Below, one piece after another: positions 27,882 through 37,528 of a stretch of DNA of 64,000 nt. The position numbers and the translations under genes are program-made. The notes below the pieces were generated by a model, which was not told the origin of the DNA, ran no database searches, and saw only the letters and a list, made by a program, of their open reading frames with translations. Numbering within the stretch: the first letter of the stretch is position 1; each line of letters starts with the position of its first letter. The DNA comes from Sideroxydans sp. (lineage in GTDB: Bacteria; Pseudomonadota; Gammaproteobacteria; Burkholderiales; Gallionellaceae): positions 1 to 64,000 of the forward strand of contig DAIDAG010000044.1 of assembly GCA_027310725.1 (NCBI GenBank). Direction: 5' to 3'.

Positions 27882-29312
27882 TTGACCTTGGCCGGCTGCG
27901 GGGGCGGCGGTGCGTCAGCACCGCCTGTCACGTTGAGCAGCATTGCCATCAGCCCGGATCCTGTTTATATCGGGGCAGGCACGACGCTCCAACTTGCAGC
28001 GACAGGAGCATATTCGAACGGGACCACCGCAGACCTGACTTCCAGTGTTACTTGGATGTCCGCCAACTCGTCGATTGCCAGTGTAGGAGCAACTGGTTTG
28101 GTTACATTGGGAACGGCTGCTACAGTCCCTTCCACTACGAGCATTAGCGCAACGTTTAACGGGGTGACTTCACCACCAGTAATTCTTACAGTCACACTTG
28201 CAGGCTCCAGTTCGACGAATGGGCTGCTTACACCTCGTTACGATCATACGGCCACGCTGCTGCACGACGGAACAGTATTGGTGGCGGGCGGGTACAACAC
28301 GGTTGCTCTGGCCAGTGCCGAGTTGTACACCCCGGGCTCGACGACGAGCACCGGGACGTGGACAGCAGCCGCAAATATGGCCGTGGGGCGTCGTGACCAT
28401 ACCGCCACACTGTTATCTACGGGCCATGTGCTGCTGATTGGAGGAGGGACGGCGTCGGGTGATCTCACCAGCGGTGAAATGTACACGCCTGTTTCGGGAG
28501 TCACGCCGGCAAGTTGGACAGCTTACCCCGGCATGCTTACACAAACGCGTTCTTACCATACCGCTACCCTGCTCAACAATTCCGCCAACTTGACAGCTAA
28601 CGGCAAGGAATTGGTACTGGTGGTTGGTGGAGGCCTGGCAAGTACGGCAGATCTGGTCGATCCATCCAGCCCCCCGGGGACTCGTGCAACGTCAGTACCC
28701 GACATTTGGCCACGGTACTCGCACACGGCCACTCTGTTGAATGACGGCACCGTGTTGGTCACGGGAGGATTTGATACTGCTTCTGCCAGTGTGCTTGCTC
28801 AAGCCGAGTTGTTCGCGCCAACCGGTGCCTCGGTCGTTGCCACCAGCCCTCTTACAACGCCGCGCTATTTGCACAGTGCCACACTATTGGCCAATGGCCC
28901 TGCATCTACCAACGGAAAAGTGCTGGTGGTGGGCGGTATAGACGCCATGGGTAACATTCTCGCCGGTGCCGAACTGTACGACCCTGTTGCCGGAACATGG
29001 AGTCCAACCGGCAGCCTTGCAGTCCCGCGCTTTGGCCACATCGCCACGCTGATGACTAGCGGTCCGAATATAGGCAAAGTCCTCGTGATGGGAGGCAGGA
29101 ATGCCAGCAATCCAACCCTGTCCAGCGCCGAGTTGTACGACCCAGGTACCGGGACATGGAGTGCAACGGCCAATCTGCAAAAGGGGCGCGCCGTGTTCAG
29201 TGCCACCTTGCTAAGCACAGGGCCTGATGCCGGCAGCGTTCTTGTGGTTGGGGGGGAAGGGACAGTCAACGGCAACTATGTCGTGCTCCCGGATGTCGAG
29301 CTGCATAATTAA
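27882..29312 (+). CDS. Ig-like/kelch-repeat lipoprotein with out-of-frame signal peptide
   Basis: As read, the frame opens only at TTG 27882, just before the lipobox LAGC, leaving no signal peptide. The codons upstream in this frame (to 27795) encode a good one but lack a start codon. An ATG at 27805 is one base out of frame; adding one T to the T6 run at 27820-27825 would join MRTSKFF to a 32-residue lipoprotein signal ending LTLAGC. The mature protein has a BIG2-like Ig domain (about 12-105) and then six or seven kelch-type repeats with R-x-x-HTATLL, VLVVGG and AELYxP motifs, forming a probable beta-propeller. It is likely an outer membrane-anchored, surface or periplasmic binding protein. 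Whether it is phase-variable, broken or a sequencing error cannot be told here. Confidence 0.75.
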   Translation: MTLAGCGGGGASAPPVTLSSIAISPDPVYIGAGTTLQLAATGAYSNGTTADLTSSVTWMSANSSIASVGATGLVTLGTAATVPSTTSISATFNGVTSPPVILTVTLAGSSSTNGLLTPRYDHTATLLHDGTVLVAGGYNTVALASAELYTPGSTTSTGTWTAAANMAVGRRDHTATLLSTGHVLLIGGGTASGDLTSGEMYTPVSGVTPASWTAYPGMLTQTRSYHTATLLNNSANLTANGKELVLVVGGGLASTADLVDPSSPPGTRATSVPDIWPRYSHTATLLNDGTVLVTGGFDTASASVLAQAELFAPTGASVVATSPLTTPRYLHSATLLANGPASTNGKVLVVGGIDAMGNILAGAELYDPVAGTWSPTGSLAVPRFGHIATLMTSGPNIGKVLVMGGRNASNPTLSSAELYDPGTGTWSATANLQKGRAVFSATLLSTGPDAGSVLVVGGEGTVNGNYVVLPDVELHN

Positions 29313-29411
29313 AGCCTTTCAGCGGGATAGCTGATGCCGGGTCTGGACGGACGCGACTGACGTCAAAGTGAGCCCCTTCGATGAGCATCATCGGTGTCAT
29401 CCGACTACCTG

Positions 29412-29417
29412 TATAAT
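29412..29417 (+). promoter_or_regulatory. -10 element candidate upstream of purT
   Basis: TATAAT at 29412-29417, 33 bases before the purT start. No convincing -35 at the expected distance was found. Confidence 0.35.
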
Positions 29418-29450
29418 TTTGGGTATTCCAACTTCACCGACTGATATCCC

Positions 29451-30656
29451 ATGAAAAATATCACCCTAGGTACACCACTTTCACCCTCTGCCACCAAAGT
29501 CATGCTGCTCGGCAGCGGCGAGCTGGGCAAGGAAGTCATCATCGCGCTGCAGCGCCTGGGTGTGGAAGTCGTCGCCGTGGATCGTTACGAGAATGCGCCG
29601 GGACATCAGGTGGCACATCGGGCGCATGTCATCAATATGGCGGACGGCGCGGCGTTGCGCGCCCTGATCGAGAAAGAAAAGCCCGATGTCATCGTGCCGG
29701 AGATCGAAGCCATCGCCACCGACATGCTGGTGCAGATCGAGAAAGAGGGCAAGGTACGCGTCATTCCGACCGCGCGTGCCGCGCAGCTCACCATGAACCG
29801 CGAAGGCATCCGCCGTCTGGCCGCCGAGACGTTGTGGTTGCCGACTTCCCCCTACAAGTTCGCAGACAGCCTGGAAGAAATGATCGCTGCCACTTCGGCG
29901 ATTGGCTTCCCGTGTATCGTCAAGCCGGTGATGTCGTCCTCCGGCAAAGGACAATCGAAGGTGGATAACGCCGGCGAAGTGAAGGCCGCGTGGGATTACG
30001 CCGCCAGCGGTTCGCGCGTGAACCAGGGCAGGGTCATCGTCGAGGGCTTCATTGATTTCGATTACGAGATCACCCAGCTCACTGTGCGTGCGATCGGCGA
30101 AAACGGCGAAACCGAGACCCATTTCTGCGAGCCCATCGGGCATGTGCAGGTACATGGCGATTACGTCGAAAGCTGGCAGCCGATGGCGATGTCCGCGTTG
30201 GCGCTACAACGTTCGCGCGATACCGCCAAGAAGGTCACCGACGAATTGGGCGGCCTGGGCATCTTCGGTGTCGAGCTTTTTGTGAAAGGCGACCAGGTCT
30301 GGTTCAGCGAAGTCAGTCCGCGCCCGCACGACACCGGCATGGTGACGATGTGTACGCAGCGCTTCAATGAATTCGAGCTGCACGCCCGCGCCATCCTCGG
30401 CTTGCCGGTCGACACGACGTTGCGTGCACCGGGCGCGAGTGCAGTGATTTACGGCCAGATGGACGAAAAGGGCATCGCCTTCAACGGAGTCGCCGATGCG
30501 TTGCGTGTGCCGGAATCGGACATACGCCTGTTCGGCAAGCCGGAGTCCTTCAAGAAGCGCCGCATGGGCGTGGCCCTGGCGAACGGCAAGGATACCGACG
30601 AGGCGAGGACGCGTGCCAAGCTGGCGGCGAGCAAAGTCATCCCCGTAAAGCTGTAA
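29451..30656 (+). CDS. purT: Formate-dependent phosphoribosylglycinamide formyltransferase
   Basis: 401-residue ATP-grasp enzyme that makes formyl-GAR from GAR, formate and ATP, the folate-independent version of purine step 3. Features: [20 protein letters not shown] at the N-terminus, ATP-grasp segment [15 protein letters not shown], and [20 protein letters not shown] with the metal-binding Glu residues, then [11 protein letters not shown]. Full length. It stands alone behind its own -10 element. Its 3' flank holds a solo copy of the hairpin repeat. Confidence 0.96.
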   Translation: MKNITLGTPLSPSATKVMLLGSGELGKEVIIALQRLGVEVVAVDRYENAPGHQVAHRAHVINMADGAALRALIEKEKPDVIVPEIEAIATDMLVQIEKEGKVRVIPTARAAQLTMNREGIRRLAAETLWLPTSPYKFADSLEEMIAATSAIGFPCIVKPVMSSSGKGQSKVDNAGEVKAAWDYAASGSRVNQGRVIVEGFIDFDYEITQLTVRAIGENGETETHFCEPIGHVQVHGDYVESWQPMAMSALALQRSRDTAKKVTDELGGLGIFGVELFVKGDQVWFSEVSPRPHDTGMVTMCTQRFNEFELHARAILGLPVDTTLRAPGASAVIYGQMDEKGIAFNGVADALRVPESDIRLFGKPESFKKRRMGVALANGKDTDEARTRAKLAASKVIPVKL

Positions 30657-30681
30657 GTACCCGTTCGTACTGGTCCTGATG

Positions 30682-30738
30682 AAACTACTAGCCATTCGAC
30701 TAGGCTACAAAAAATCCGTAGCCAAGTCGCTGGTTATC
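30682..30738. repeat. Hairpin repeat family B, solo copy
   Basis: 57 bases, AAACTACTAGCC through CTGGTTATC, nearly identical to 58985-59040. The core stem is CGACT-A-GGCTAC / GTAGCC-A-AGTCG around an A-rich loop, with an A-A mismatch. It lies 26 bases after purT and just before the VOC gene. Confidence 0.75.
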
Positions 30739-30764
30739 AGGGCGAACGGCCATATGAGAACACT

Positions 30765-31139
30765 ATGATCACAGGTATCCAGCACGCGGCCTTCCTGACG
30801 AGCGATCTTGCCAGGTCGCGTGCATTTTACGAAGGAGTGCTCGGTTTGCGTGTTTCCGCCAGCCGTCCGCAGATGAGCTATGACGGCGTGTGGTACGACA
30901 TCGCGCCGAACCAGCAGATACACCTGATGCTGCTGCCTGACCCCGAGGCTGGCTTGCAGCGCCCGGCGCACGGCGGGCGCGACCGGCATGTCGCATTGGG
31001 TGTGCAAGACTTCGCACAATTGAAGAACAGGCTGGAGGCAGCCGGTATCGCTTATACGCAAAGCCAATCCGGCCGTAGTGCCTTGTTCTGCCGCGATCCG
31101 GACCAGAACGCGCTGGAATTCAACGAGGTCTCGGCCTGA
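30765..31139 (+). CDS. VOC (glyoxalase/bleomycin-resistance) family protein
   Basis: 124 residues forming one vicinal-oxygen-chelate unit: GIQHAAFLTSDLARSRAFYE, then the strand DRHVALGVQDF and FCRDPDQNALEFNEV at the end. His at positions 6 and 72 and the terminal Glu are in the usual metal-ligand places. The substrate cannot be told; members include lyases, dioxygenases and resistance proteins. Its stop overlaps the zapE ATG by one base, so the two are probably one operon. Confidence 0.85.
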   Translation: MITGIQHAAFLTSDLARSRAFYEGVLGLRVSASRPQMSYDGVWYDIAPNQQIHLMLLPDPEAGLQRPAHGGRDRHVALGVQDFAQLKNRLEAAGIAYTQSQSGRSALFCRDPDQNALEFNEVSA

Positions 31140-32281
31140 TGCGGCAATCGGCAATTGAAACAGGCACCAGCCCCAAAGCCTGGTATCAGACAGCGTGCGA
31201 GCGATCAGGCTTCGTTTGCGATGAGCGCCAAATCGCCGCAATCGACCAGCTGGAAACGTTGTGGCAGCAACTGGTCGAGTTCAAGAACAAGCGCAATCAA
31301 TTCCTTGGTCGCAGCCTGCTCAGTCCCGATGTGCCCAAGGGGCTGTACATCTGGGGAGGGGTGGGGCGCGGCAAGACCTTCCTGATGGACGGCTTCTATC
31401 ACTGCCTGCCGTACCGCCGCAAACGCCGCATCCATTTCCACAACTTCATGGTCGAAGTGCATCACGAGATGAAGCTGCTTGCGCGTGAAAGCGATCCGCT
31501 GATGGCACTGGCCGACAAGATCGAACGCTCCACGCGCCTGCTGTGCCTGGACGAGTTCCATGTGGATGACATTGCCGATGCGATGATCCTGGGACGTTTG
31601 CTATCGGCATTGCTGGAGCGCGGCGTGGTGCTGCTGACCACGTCCAACTATGCGCCGGACGATCTGTATCCGAACGGCCTGCAGCGCCAGAATTTCCTGC
31701 CTGCCATCGCATTGCTCAAGCGCGAATTGAAAGTGTTGCATCTCGATAGCAATACCGATTACCGCATGCTGCAGATGGAACGCGATCCGCTCTTCATGCT
31801 GTCAGCCGATCCGGCAACCGAAGGGCATATGGAGTCCTTGTTCCAGCGCCTCACGGCCGGCATGCATAGCGAAACGCATACTGTCCGGGTGAGGAGGATC
31901 GATATCCCGGTCAGGCGTACCGCACGGGAAGTGGTCTGGTTCGATTTCAAGGAACTGTGCGGCGGAAACCACGACCAGTCCGACTATCTCGAGATCGCCT
32001 ATCGTTATCCGACGATCTTCCTGTCCGGTATCCCGAAAATGTCTGCCGAGCTTGGGGCAGAGGCGAGGCGATTCACCTGGCTGATCGATGTCCTGTACGA
32101 CAACCACGTGAAGCTGGTGGCTTCGTTTGGCGCAGGGCTGGCTGAACTTTACGGAAATGACCGTCATGACAGCGAAGCGCAGCGCATCGCCAGCCGCCTG
32201 ACCGAGATGCAAACCCGGCACTATCTGGAATTGCCGCACCGCACGCGCGGTGTGACATTGGGCGAATCCCATTCCGGCTAG
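31139..32281 (+). CDS. zapE: Cell division ATPase ZapE (AFG1-like)
   Basis: 380-residue P-loop ATPase of the AFG1/LACE1 family. Walker A WGGVGRGKTFL (about 73-83), Walker B LLCLDEFHVDD, and the conserved RIHFHNFMVEVH and TTSNYAPDDLYPNGLQR. In E. coli ZapE acts at the Z-ring at late division under stress; in mitochondria AFG1 is a quality-control factor. Full length. It overlaps the VOC gene by one base. Confidence 0.93.
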   Translation: MRQSAIETGTSPKAWYQTACERSGFVCDERQIAAIDQLETLWQQLVEFKNKRNQFLGRSLLSPDVPKGLYIWGGVGRGKTFLMDGFYHCLPYRRKRRIHFHNFMVEVHHEMKLLARESDPLMALADKIERSTRLLCLDEFHVDDIADAMILGRLLSALLERGVVLLTTSNYAPDDLYPNGLQRQNFLPAIALLKRELKVLHLDSNTDYRMLQMERDPLFMLSADPATEGHMESLFQRLTAGMHSETHTVRVRRIDIPVRRTAREVVWFDFKELCGGNHDQSDYLEIAYRYPTIFLSGIPKMSAELGAEARRFTWLIDVLYDNHVKLVASFGAGLAELYGNDRHDSEAQRIASRLTEMQTRHYLELPHRTRGVTLGESHSG

Positions 32282-32295
32282 CGCACTTCCGCTGC

Positions 32296-35200
32296 CTATC
32301 CCTGCTTGTGTATGTAGGAAGTGAACTGATCCGCAGGCAAGGGCTTGCTGAAGTAATATCCCTGAACTTCGTTGCATCCCTGCAGGCGCAGGAAAGCCAG
32401 TTGACCGGCGGTTTCCACGCCCTCCGCGATGGTCTGCATGCCCAGGCTGCTGGCCATGTTGATGATGGCGGCGACGATTGCCTTGTCGTCCGGATCGTCG
32501 GTGATGTCATGCACAAACGATTGGTCTATTTTCAGCTTGTACACCTTGAAGCGTTTCAGATAACTCAACGAAGAATAGCCCGTGCCGAAATCGTCGATCG
32601 ACATGCGGATGCCCAAGGCATGGAGTTTATCCATCATCTCGACGGCCGCCTGAGGATCGTCCATGGCGACCGCTTCAGTCAGTTCCAGCTCCAGATGCTT
32701 CGGCGGCAAGCCCACTTCGTCGAGGATGCCGGTGACCAGTTCCGGCAGGTTGGGTTGGCGGAACTGGGCGGCAGAGAGATTCACAGCCATCACCATGGGC
32801 GGAAGCCCGCTATCCATCCAGTCTTTCAATTGTTTGATCGCAGTGCGCAGGACCCATTCGCCGATCTGGATGATCTGGCCGCTGTCCTCCGCGATCGGTA
32901 TGAACTCGGCGGGCGAGATCGCACCCAGTTCGGGATGCTGCCAGCGCAGCAGGGCTTCGGCACCCACGACGCGGCCATCCTGTATCAATATTTGCGGCTG
33001 ATAGTGCAATTGCAACTGGCCTCGTGCGCGTGCCTGGCGCAATGCATTGCCCAATTGCAGAGCGCGGGCAGAATGCGCCTGCATCTCCGGTGTGAAGAAA
33101 CGGAACGAGTCGCGGCCATCCTGCTTGACCCGGTACATGGCGGTATCCGCATTTTTTGAGAGCGTTTCGAAATCTTCGCCATCATAAGGATAGATGGCGA
33201 TACCGATCGAGCATGTGGCAACGAGCTCTTGCCGTTCTATCTGGAAAGGTCTGGAGATCGCCTCCATCAACTTTGTGGTCACATGAACCGCGCCCTTTTC
33301 ATCCGTGCCCGGCAAGATCAGAATGAACTCGTCTCCGCCCTGGCGGGATATGGTGTCTTCATCGCGCAACGTCGTTTTGAGTCGCGTTGCGACCTCTACC
33401 AAGAGCTGGTCGCCGACGGTATGTCCGAGCGTGTCGTTGATATCCTTGAAATGATCCAGGTCGAGGAACATGACCGTCAATTGTTCGCCGCTGCGCTGTG
33501 CCAGGCTGAGGGCGAATGTAAAGCGTTCATTGAGATGGATGCGGTTGGGCAGGCCGGTGAGTTGATCGAAATGCACCAGTTTTTCGATACGTTCCTCGGT
33601 CAGCTTTTTCTCGGTGATGTCTTCCTTGATCGCCAGATAGTGCGTCAACCGCCCGTCGGCCTGGCGCACCGGGGAGATCAGCATCGACTCGATGTATTCA
33701 GTGCCATCCTTGCGGCGATTGTTCAGTTCACCCTTCCATGTTTCGCCGCGGGTCAGATGCGCCCACATGTCTTCGTAAGTCGATTTTGGGGTCCGTCCGG
33801 ATTGCATGATGCGCGGATTCTTGCCGATCAATTCGGCCAGGCTGTAGCCGGTCACCTTGATGAAATTCGCGTTGGCGTACTCGATTTTTGCATCCAGATC
33901 GGTGATGACGATGCTGTTCGGGCTTTGCTCGACAGCCAGCGACAGCTTGAGCAGATCTTCTTCCAGACGCTTGCGTTCGGCTTCACCGGCAAATCGTTCC
34001 AGCGCAAAGCTCACGTCCATCGCCATCTCGAGCAGCAGGTTGCGCGCCGCTTCGTCGAAAGCATGTGCCTCACCTGCATACAAAGTCATTACGCCAACGA
34101 CGGCATCGCGGCACAAGAGCGGGATCGATGCCGATGCTCCCCACCCGAACCGGGTGCCGCGTTCGTGCCAGGGGGCGGTGGCCGGGTCATTCACGAAATC
34201 CTGACACCAATAGGGCTGGTTCTCCCGCAAGGCCGTGCCGGTCGGTCCGCGTCCGGCGGGATCGGCGGTATCCGTCGAGATATGGAGATTTTCGAGATAT
34301 TCCGTGCCCGAACCGAAGGAGGCGACCACTTTTACCTGCTTGCTCTCCTTATCTACCATGCCGATCCACGCCATTTTCATGCCGCCGAAATTCACGGCAT
34401 CGCGACAGATGATGGGGAAAAGCTCGGCAATATCGGAACAGCGGACGATGGCCTGGTTGCATTGGCTCAATGCGGCATAGAGTTTGGTGAGCCGCACTAT
34501 TTGCGCTTCGTTCGCCTTGCGTTGCGTGATGTCGCGCGCCAAGGCGATGAAATGCGGCACCGCCGTCTCAGAGGCCCGCATTCTGGAGACGGATAGATCG
34601 AACCAGAATTTTCCGCCGGGCAGGGAGAGTTCATACTCTTTTCCGCCCGACCAGCCGGTTTCATGCGCTTCGCGTATTGCGGACATGCAGATCCCCGCCA
34701 CCGCGGGAGGCATTACCTCGGCTATGCTTTTTCCCAAAAAGGCTTCTGCGGGGGCTGCCAGCAGATCATTGCGCGAAGAGTGGTATCTGAAAAAATGTCC
34801 GTCCAAGCCTACTTCGAAGAGCAAATCCGGTATGGCATCGAGCGTCGATTGCAGCTGGATATTCAAGGCCGAAAGCTGCTGAGTCCTTATTTTGATCTGT
34901 CTGCGCAAAACCACTGCACCAAGCAGCGACAACAGCAGCAAACTGCTGATAATAAGCAGGGCTTGCCAGAATGCGGGCGGAATGACGGGCGCCGGAATGT
35001 GGCCACCCCAGCTCTTCAGGATATTGAAATATTTGGAGTTCGGATCGGCAACCCAGACCGATAGGTTCCTGTCTATTCCGTTCAGCAGGTCCGGCCTGTG
35101 TCCCCGGGCTGTTACATAGAACAGGCGCACGGGCTGAAAAATGACCGGGGTTTCGACCAAGTGGTAATCGTGTTCATGAAAATCGCCGAACTCATGGCTG

Positions 35201-35742
35201 GAGATCGCCGCGTCTGCCCGGCCGGATTGGGCCAGCCGAAAGGCTTCTTCCAGGGTCCTGGTGGGGATCAGATGTGCTTTCAGGTCGAACCCCGCCAGCA
35301 TATCCTCGATCGCTTTTTCCTGGATGCCTCCTTCCAGCAAAGCGATGCGTTTGTTCCTGAGATCGAGGACGGAAGAAATGTTGCTGTTGTTGCGGCTGTA
35401 TAGTTGCGACCAGCTATAGAGGGCCGGGGTCTTGTGAAAATCGAAACGCAGGCTGCGTTCGGCCGAGTAGGCGATGTCGGGCATGAGGTCGATATCGCCT
35501 TCTTCGAGTTTCTTCAGGCAGTCTTCCCATTGACACGAAACATAGCTCAGTTGCCAGTCTTCCTTGTCCGCGACGGCTTTCAGGATATCGATCAGAATGC
35601 CGGATGCGGCTCCTTTGCTATCGGTGAAGACCTTGGGTTCGTTCTCATAGACACCGACACGTACTTCCGAAGCACCGGCATTTCCTGTCAGGCAAAGGAA
35701 ACCCAGGCAGAGGAGCGCACGCAGTATCGGCATCATGGTCAT
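32296..35742 (-). CDS. Membrane sensor SBP-PAS-GAF-PAS-GGDEF-EAL
   Basis: 1148 residues. Signal peptide, then a periplasmic solute-binding-protein family 3 domain (about 25-250, VRVGVYENEPKVF onward) and a single transmembrane helix (about 258-283). Then PAS (about 300-415), GAF (about 430-590), PAS (about 605-725), GGDEF (about 740-900, intact RQGGDEF) and EAL (about 910-1145, intact EALLRWQHPE and DDFGTGYSSL). It should sense a small molecule in the periplasm and alter c-di-GMP. Both catalytic motifs look intact, so synthase, phosphodiesterase or both are possible. Transcribed alone, with a small coiled-coil gene just upstream. The ligand is unknown. Confidence 0.9.
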   Translation of the reverse strand: MTMMPILRALLCLGFLCLTGNAGASEVRVGVYENEPKVFTDSKGAASGILIDILKAVADKEDWQLSYVSCQWEDCLKKLEEGDIDLMPDIAYSAERSLRFDFHKTPALYSWSQLYSRNNSNISSVLDLRNKRIALLEGGIQEKAIEDMLAGFDLKAHLIPTRTLEEAFRLAQSGRADAAISSHEFGDFHEHDYHLVETPVIFQPVRLFYVTARGHRPDLLNGIDRNLSVWVADPNSKYFNILKSWGGHIPAPVIPPAFWQALLIISSLLLLSLLGAVVLRRQIKIRTQQLSALNIQLQSTLDAIPDLLFEVGLDGHFFRYHSSRNDLLAAPAEAFLGKSIAEVMPPAVAGICMSAIREAHETGWSGGKEYELSLPGGKFWFDLSVSRMRASETAVPHFIALARDITQRKANEAQIVRLTKLYAALSQCNQAIVRCSDIAELFPIICRDAVNFGGMKMAWIGMVDKESKQVKVVASFGSGTEYLENLHISTDTADPAGRGPTGTALRENQPYWCQDFVNDPATAPWHERGTRFGWGASASIPLLCRDAVVGVMTLYAGEAHAFDEAARNLLLEMAMDVSFALERFAGEAERKRLEEDLLKLSLAVEQSPNSIVITDLDAKIEYANANFIKVTGYSLAELIGKNPRIMQSGRTPKSTYEDMWAHLTRGETWKGELNNRRKDGTEYIESMLISPVRQADGRLTHYLAIKEDITEKKLTEERIEKLVHFDQLTGLPNRIHLNERFTFALSLAQRSGEQLTVMFLDLDHFKDINDTLGHTVGDQLLVEVATRLKTTLRDEDTISRQGGDEFILILPGTDEKGAVHVTTKLMEAISRPFQIERQELVATCSIGIAIYPYDGEDFETLSKNADTAMYRVKQDGRDSFRFFTPEMQAHSARALQLGNALRQARARGQLQLHYQPQILIQDGRVVGAEALLRWQHPELGAISPAEFIPIAEDSGQIIQIGEWVLRTAIKQLKDWMDSGLPPMVMAVNLSAAQFRQPNLPELVTGILDEVGLPPKHLELELTEAVAMDDPQAAVEMMDKLHALGIRMSIDDFGTGYSSLSYLKRFKVYKLKIDQSFVHDITDDPDDKAIVAAIINMASSLGMQTIAEGVETAGQLAFLRLQGCNEVQGYYFSKPLPADQFTSYIHKQG

Positions 35743-35782
35743 AAGTCGCTACAGCAACTTGCCCGAATCCGAGCGCAGCAGT

Positions 35783-36175
35783 TTACGAACCGCTATGCAA
35801 ACGGGCATCGTAAGTCGACTGGCAAGCTGCATTGGCTGTCTCCAGCGCTTTTGCGGCTTCGTCCATGACGGCTGGCGGGATGGTGAACAGACCCGGTTTG
35901 TGCCGAACCGGCTTCTGGTTCTTGGCCAGAAAGTCTTCTTTGGCTTGTTCTGCGGTTGCTTTGCAAGACGTGAGGTCCGCCAGGATCGTTGCTTCGAATT
36001 TCGCCCTGGCTTCGGCCGCTGCCTTTGCCCTTGCCATCGCCTGGGCGCGTGCCTGCGCCATTGCTGCCCGCATCTCCTCGGCGGCCTTCAGTTCCTGTTT
36101 GTTCAGGTAGTCCAGATAACCCCATGTCCCGGCCGTAAGCACGATAAGCACGACAGCAACGATCTTTTTAAGCAT
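35783..36175 (-). CDS. Small membrane-anchored coiled-coil protein, unknown
   Basis: 130 residues: N-terminal membrane anchor (IVAVVLIVLTAGTWGYLDYL) followed by an Ala/Arg/Glu/Lys helix (about 28-65) and a tail with two Cys (SCKAT and ACQST) that could form a disulfide. A signal-anchor topology with the helix in the periplasm is likely. 40 bp upstream of the sensor gene on the same strand, so possibly co-transcribed. No family recognised. Confidence 0.65.
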   Translation of the reverse strand: MLKKIVAVVLIVLTAGTWGYLDYLNKQELKAAEEMRAAMAQARAQAMARAKAAAEARAKFEATILADLTSCKATAEQAKEDFLAKNQKPVRHKPGLFTIPPAVMDEAAKALETANAACQSTYDARLHSGS

Positions 36176-36318
36176 TTACTCCCCCCAAGTGATTGATATC
36201 AGCAGACATCATGATAAACCAATTCAGGCCGCTTTTGCCCGGCCGAAGCGCCGAGTTACGCAATCGATGAGCCCGGCATCCATTCCATCGCATTTTTGCG
36301 TGCCCCGATGCCCCGGTA

Positions 36319-37353
36319 TTACGGCGCCGGATTCGGATACAGCCTGTGCACCGCTTCTATTTTTTCCAGGATTTCTGCAGTTAGCGTCACCTCGGCGCTG
36401 GCGAGATTTTCCCTGAGTTGCTGCGGCGTAGTGGCGCCGAGAATGACGCTACCGGTGAACCAGCGGGTCCTGGCAAAAGCAAGCGCCATCGTTGCCGGAG
36501 CAAGTCCGGCTTCCTGCGCGATGCGCACATATTCCTTTGCGGCAGGTGGCAGGTTGGGCTTGTCATAGCGCTGGCCGAAGCCGGGAAAGAGCGTGATGCG
36601 TCCTTTCGCCGCCGGATCGGTGAAGTATTTGCCCGTGAGCCAGCCGAAGGCCAAGGGGCTGTACCCCAGCAGGCCGACTTCGGCGTGACGGCAAGTTTCG
36701 GCGAGCCCGCTCTCGAAAGTACGGTTCAACAGGTGGTAGGCGTTCTGGATGCTGACGATCTTCGGCAAACCGAGTTGCTCCGCGCAATGCACAAATTCGG
36801 AGACTCCCCACGGAGTTTCGTTGGAAAGGCCGATGTGACGGATTTTTCCGGCTTTGACAAATTCCGCGAGCACTTGCAGTTGCTCGGCGATAGGGGTGCT
36901 GTCGCGTTCCTGTGTCACGTCGTAACCGGTTGCGCCGAACATCGGGACATATCGATCCGGCCAGTGGAGCTGATACAGATCGATGTAATCGGTCTGCAAG
37001 CGGCGCAGGCTGCCGTCGACGGCCGCGGTGAGGTGTTCGCGGTTGATGCGCGGTGTTTCGCGTATCCATTTGAAGCCTCGTGCCGGGCCGGCGATCTTGG
37101 TGGCGACGATGAGTTTGTCGCGTTGCTGCAGCCTGAGCCAGGTGCCGACATGGCTCTCTGTGCGATGCGCGGTTTCGGCACGCGGCGGAACGGGGTACAT
37201 CTCGGCAGTATCGATGAAGTTGATCCCGTGCGACACGGCGAGATCGAGTTGCGCATGAGCCTCTGCCTCGCTGTTCTGTTCGCCGAAGGTCATCGTGCCG
37301 AGAGACAGGGCCGAGACGTTCAAGTCGCTGCCGCCCAATGTTCTGTATTCCAT
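36319..37353 (-). CDS. tas: Aldo/keto reductase, Tas type
   Basis: 344-residue NADPH-dependent aldo/keto reductase closely resembling E. coli Tas. LGTMTFGEQNSEAEAHAQLD and the tetrad region FIDTAEMYPVPPR (Asp and Tyr) are followed by VATKIAG (Lys) and DLYQLHWPDRY (His), with NADP-binding VILGATTPQQLRENL and the final RLYPNPAP. The physiological substrate is unknown. Monocistronic; 143 bp of featureless sequence lies 3' of it. Confidence 0.93.
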   Translation of the reverse strand: MEYRTLGGSDLNVSALSLGTMTFGEQNSEAEAHAQLDLAVSHGINFIDTAEMYPVPPRAETAHRTESHVGTWLRLQQRDKLIVATKIAGPARGFKWIRETPRINREHLTAAVDGSLRRLQTDYIDLYQLHWPDRYVPMFGATGYDVTQERDSTPIAEQLQVLAEFVKAGKIRHIGLSNETPWGVSEFVHCAEQLGLPKIVSIQNAYHLLNRTFESGLAETCRHAEVGLLGYSPLAFGWLTGKYFTDPAAKGRITLFPGFGQRYDKPNLPPAAKEYVRIAQEAGLAPATMALAFARTRWFTGSVILGATTPQQLRENLASAEVTLTAEILEKIEAVHRLYPNPAP

Positions 37354-37528
37354 GACTGCTCCTCAATATCCGGGTGAAGTTATTTTAATCCGTTCATCGT
37401 GCTAGCATCCGGTCATCATGGTGACTGTCCGGTATTCCGCGAATGTCTGGCAATTTGACAACGCTGTGTAAAGAATCGGCATTGCGTGCCGCAAACATCT
37501 ATTGGCGTGCCGTTAGTCGAGGGGTGAT

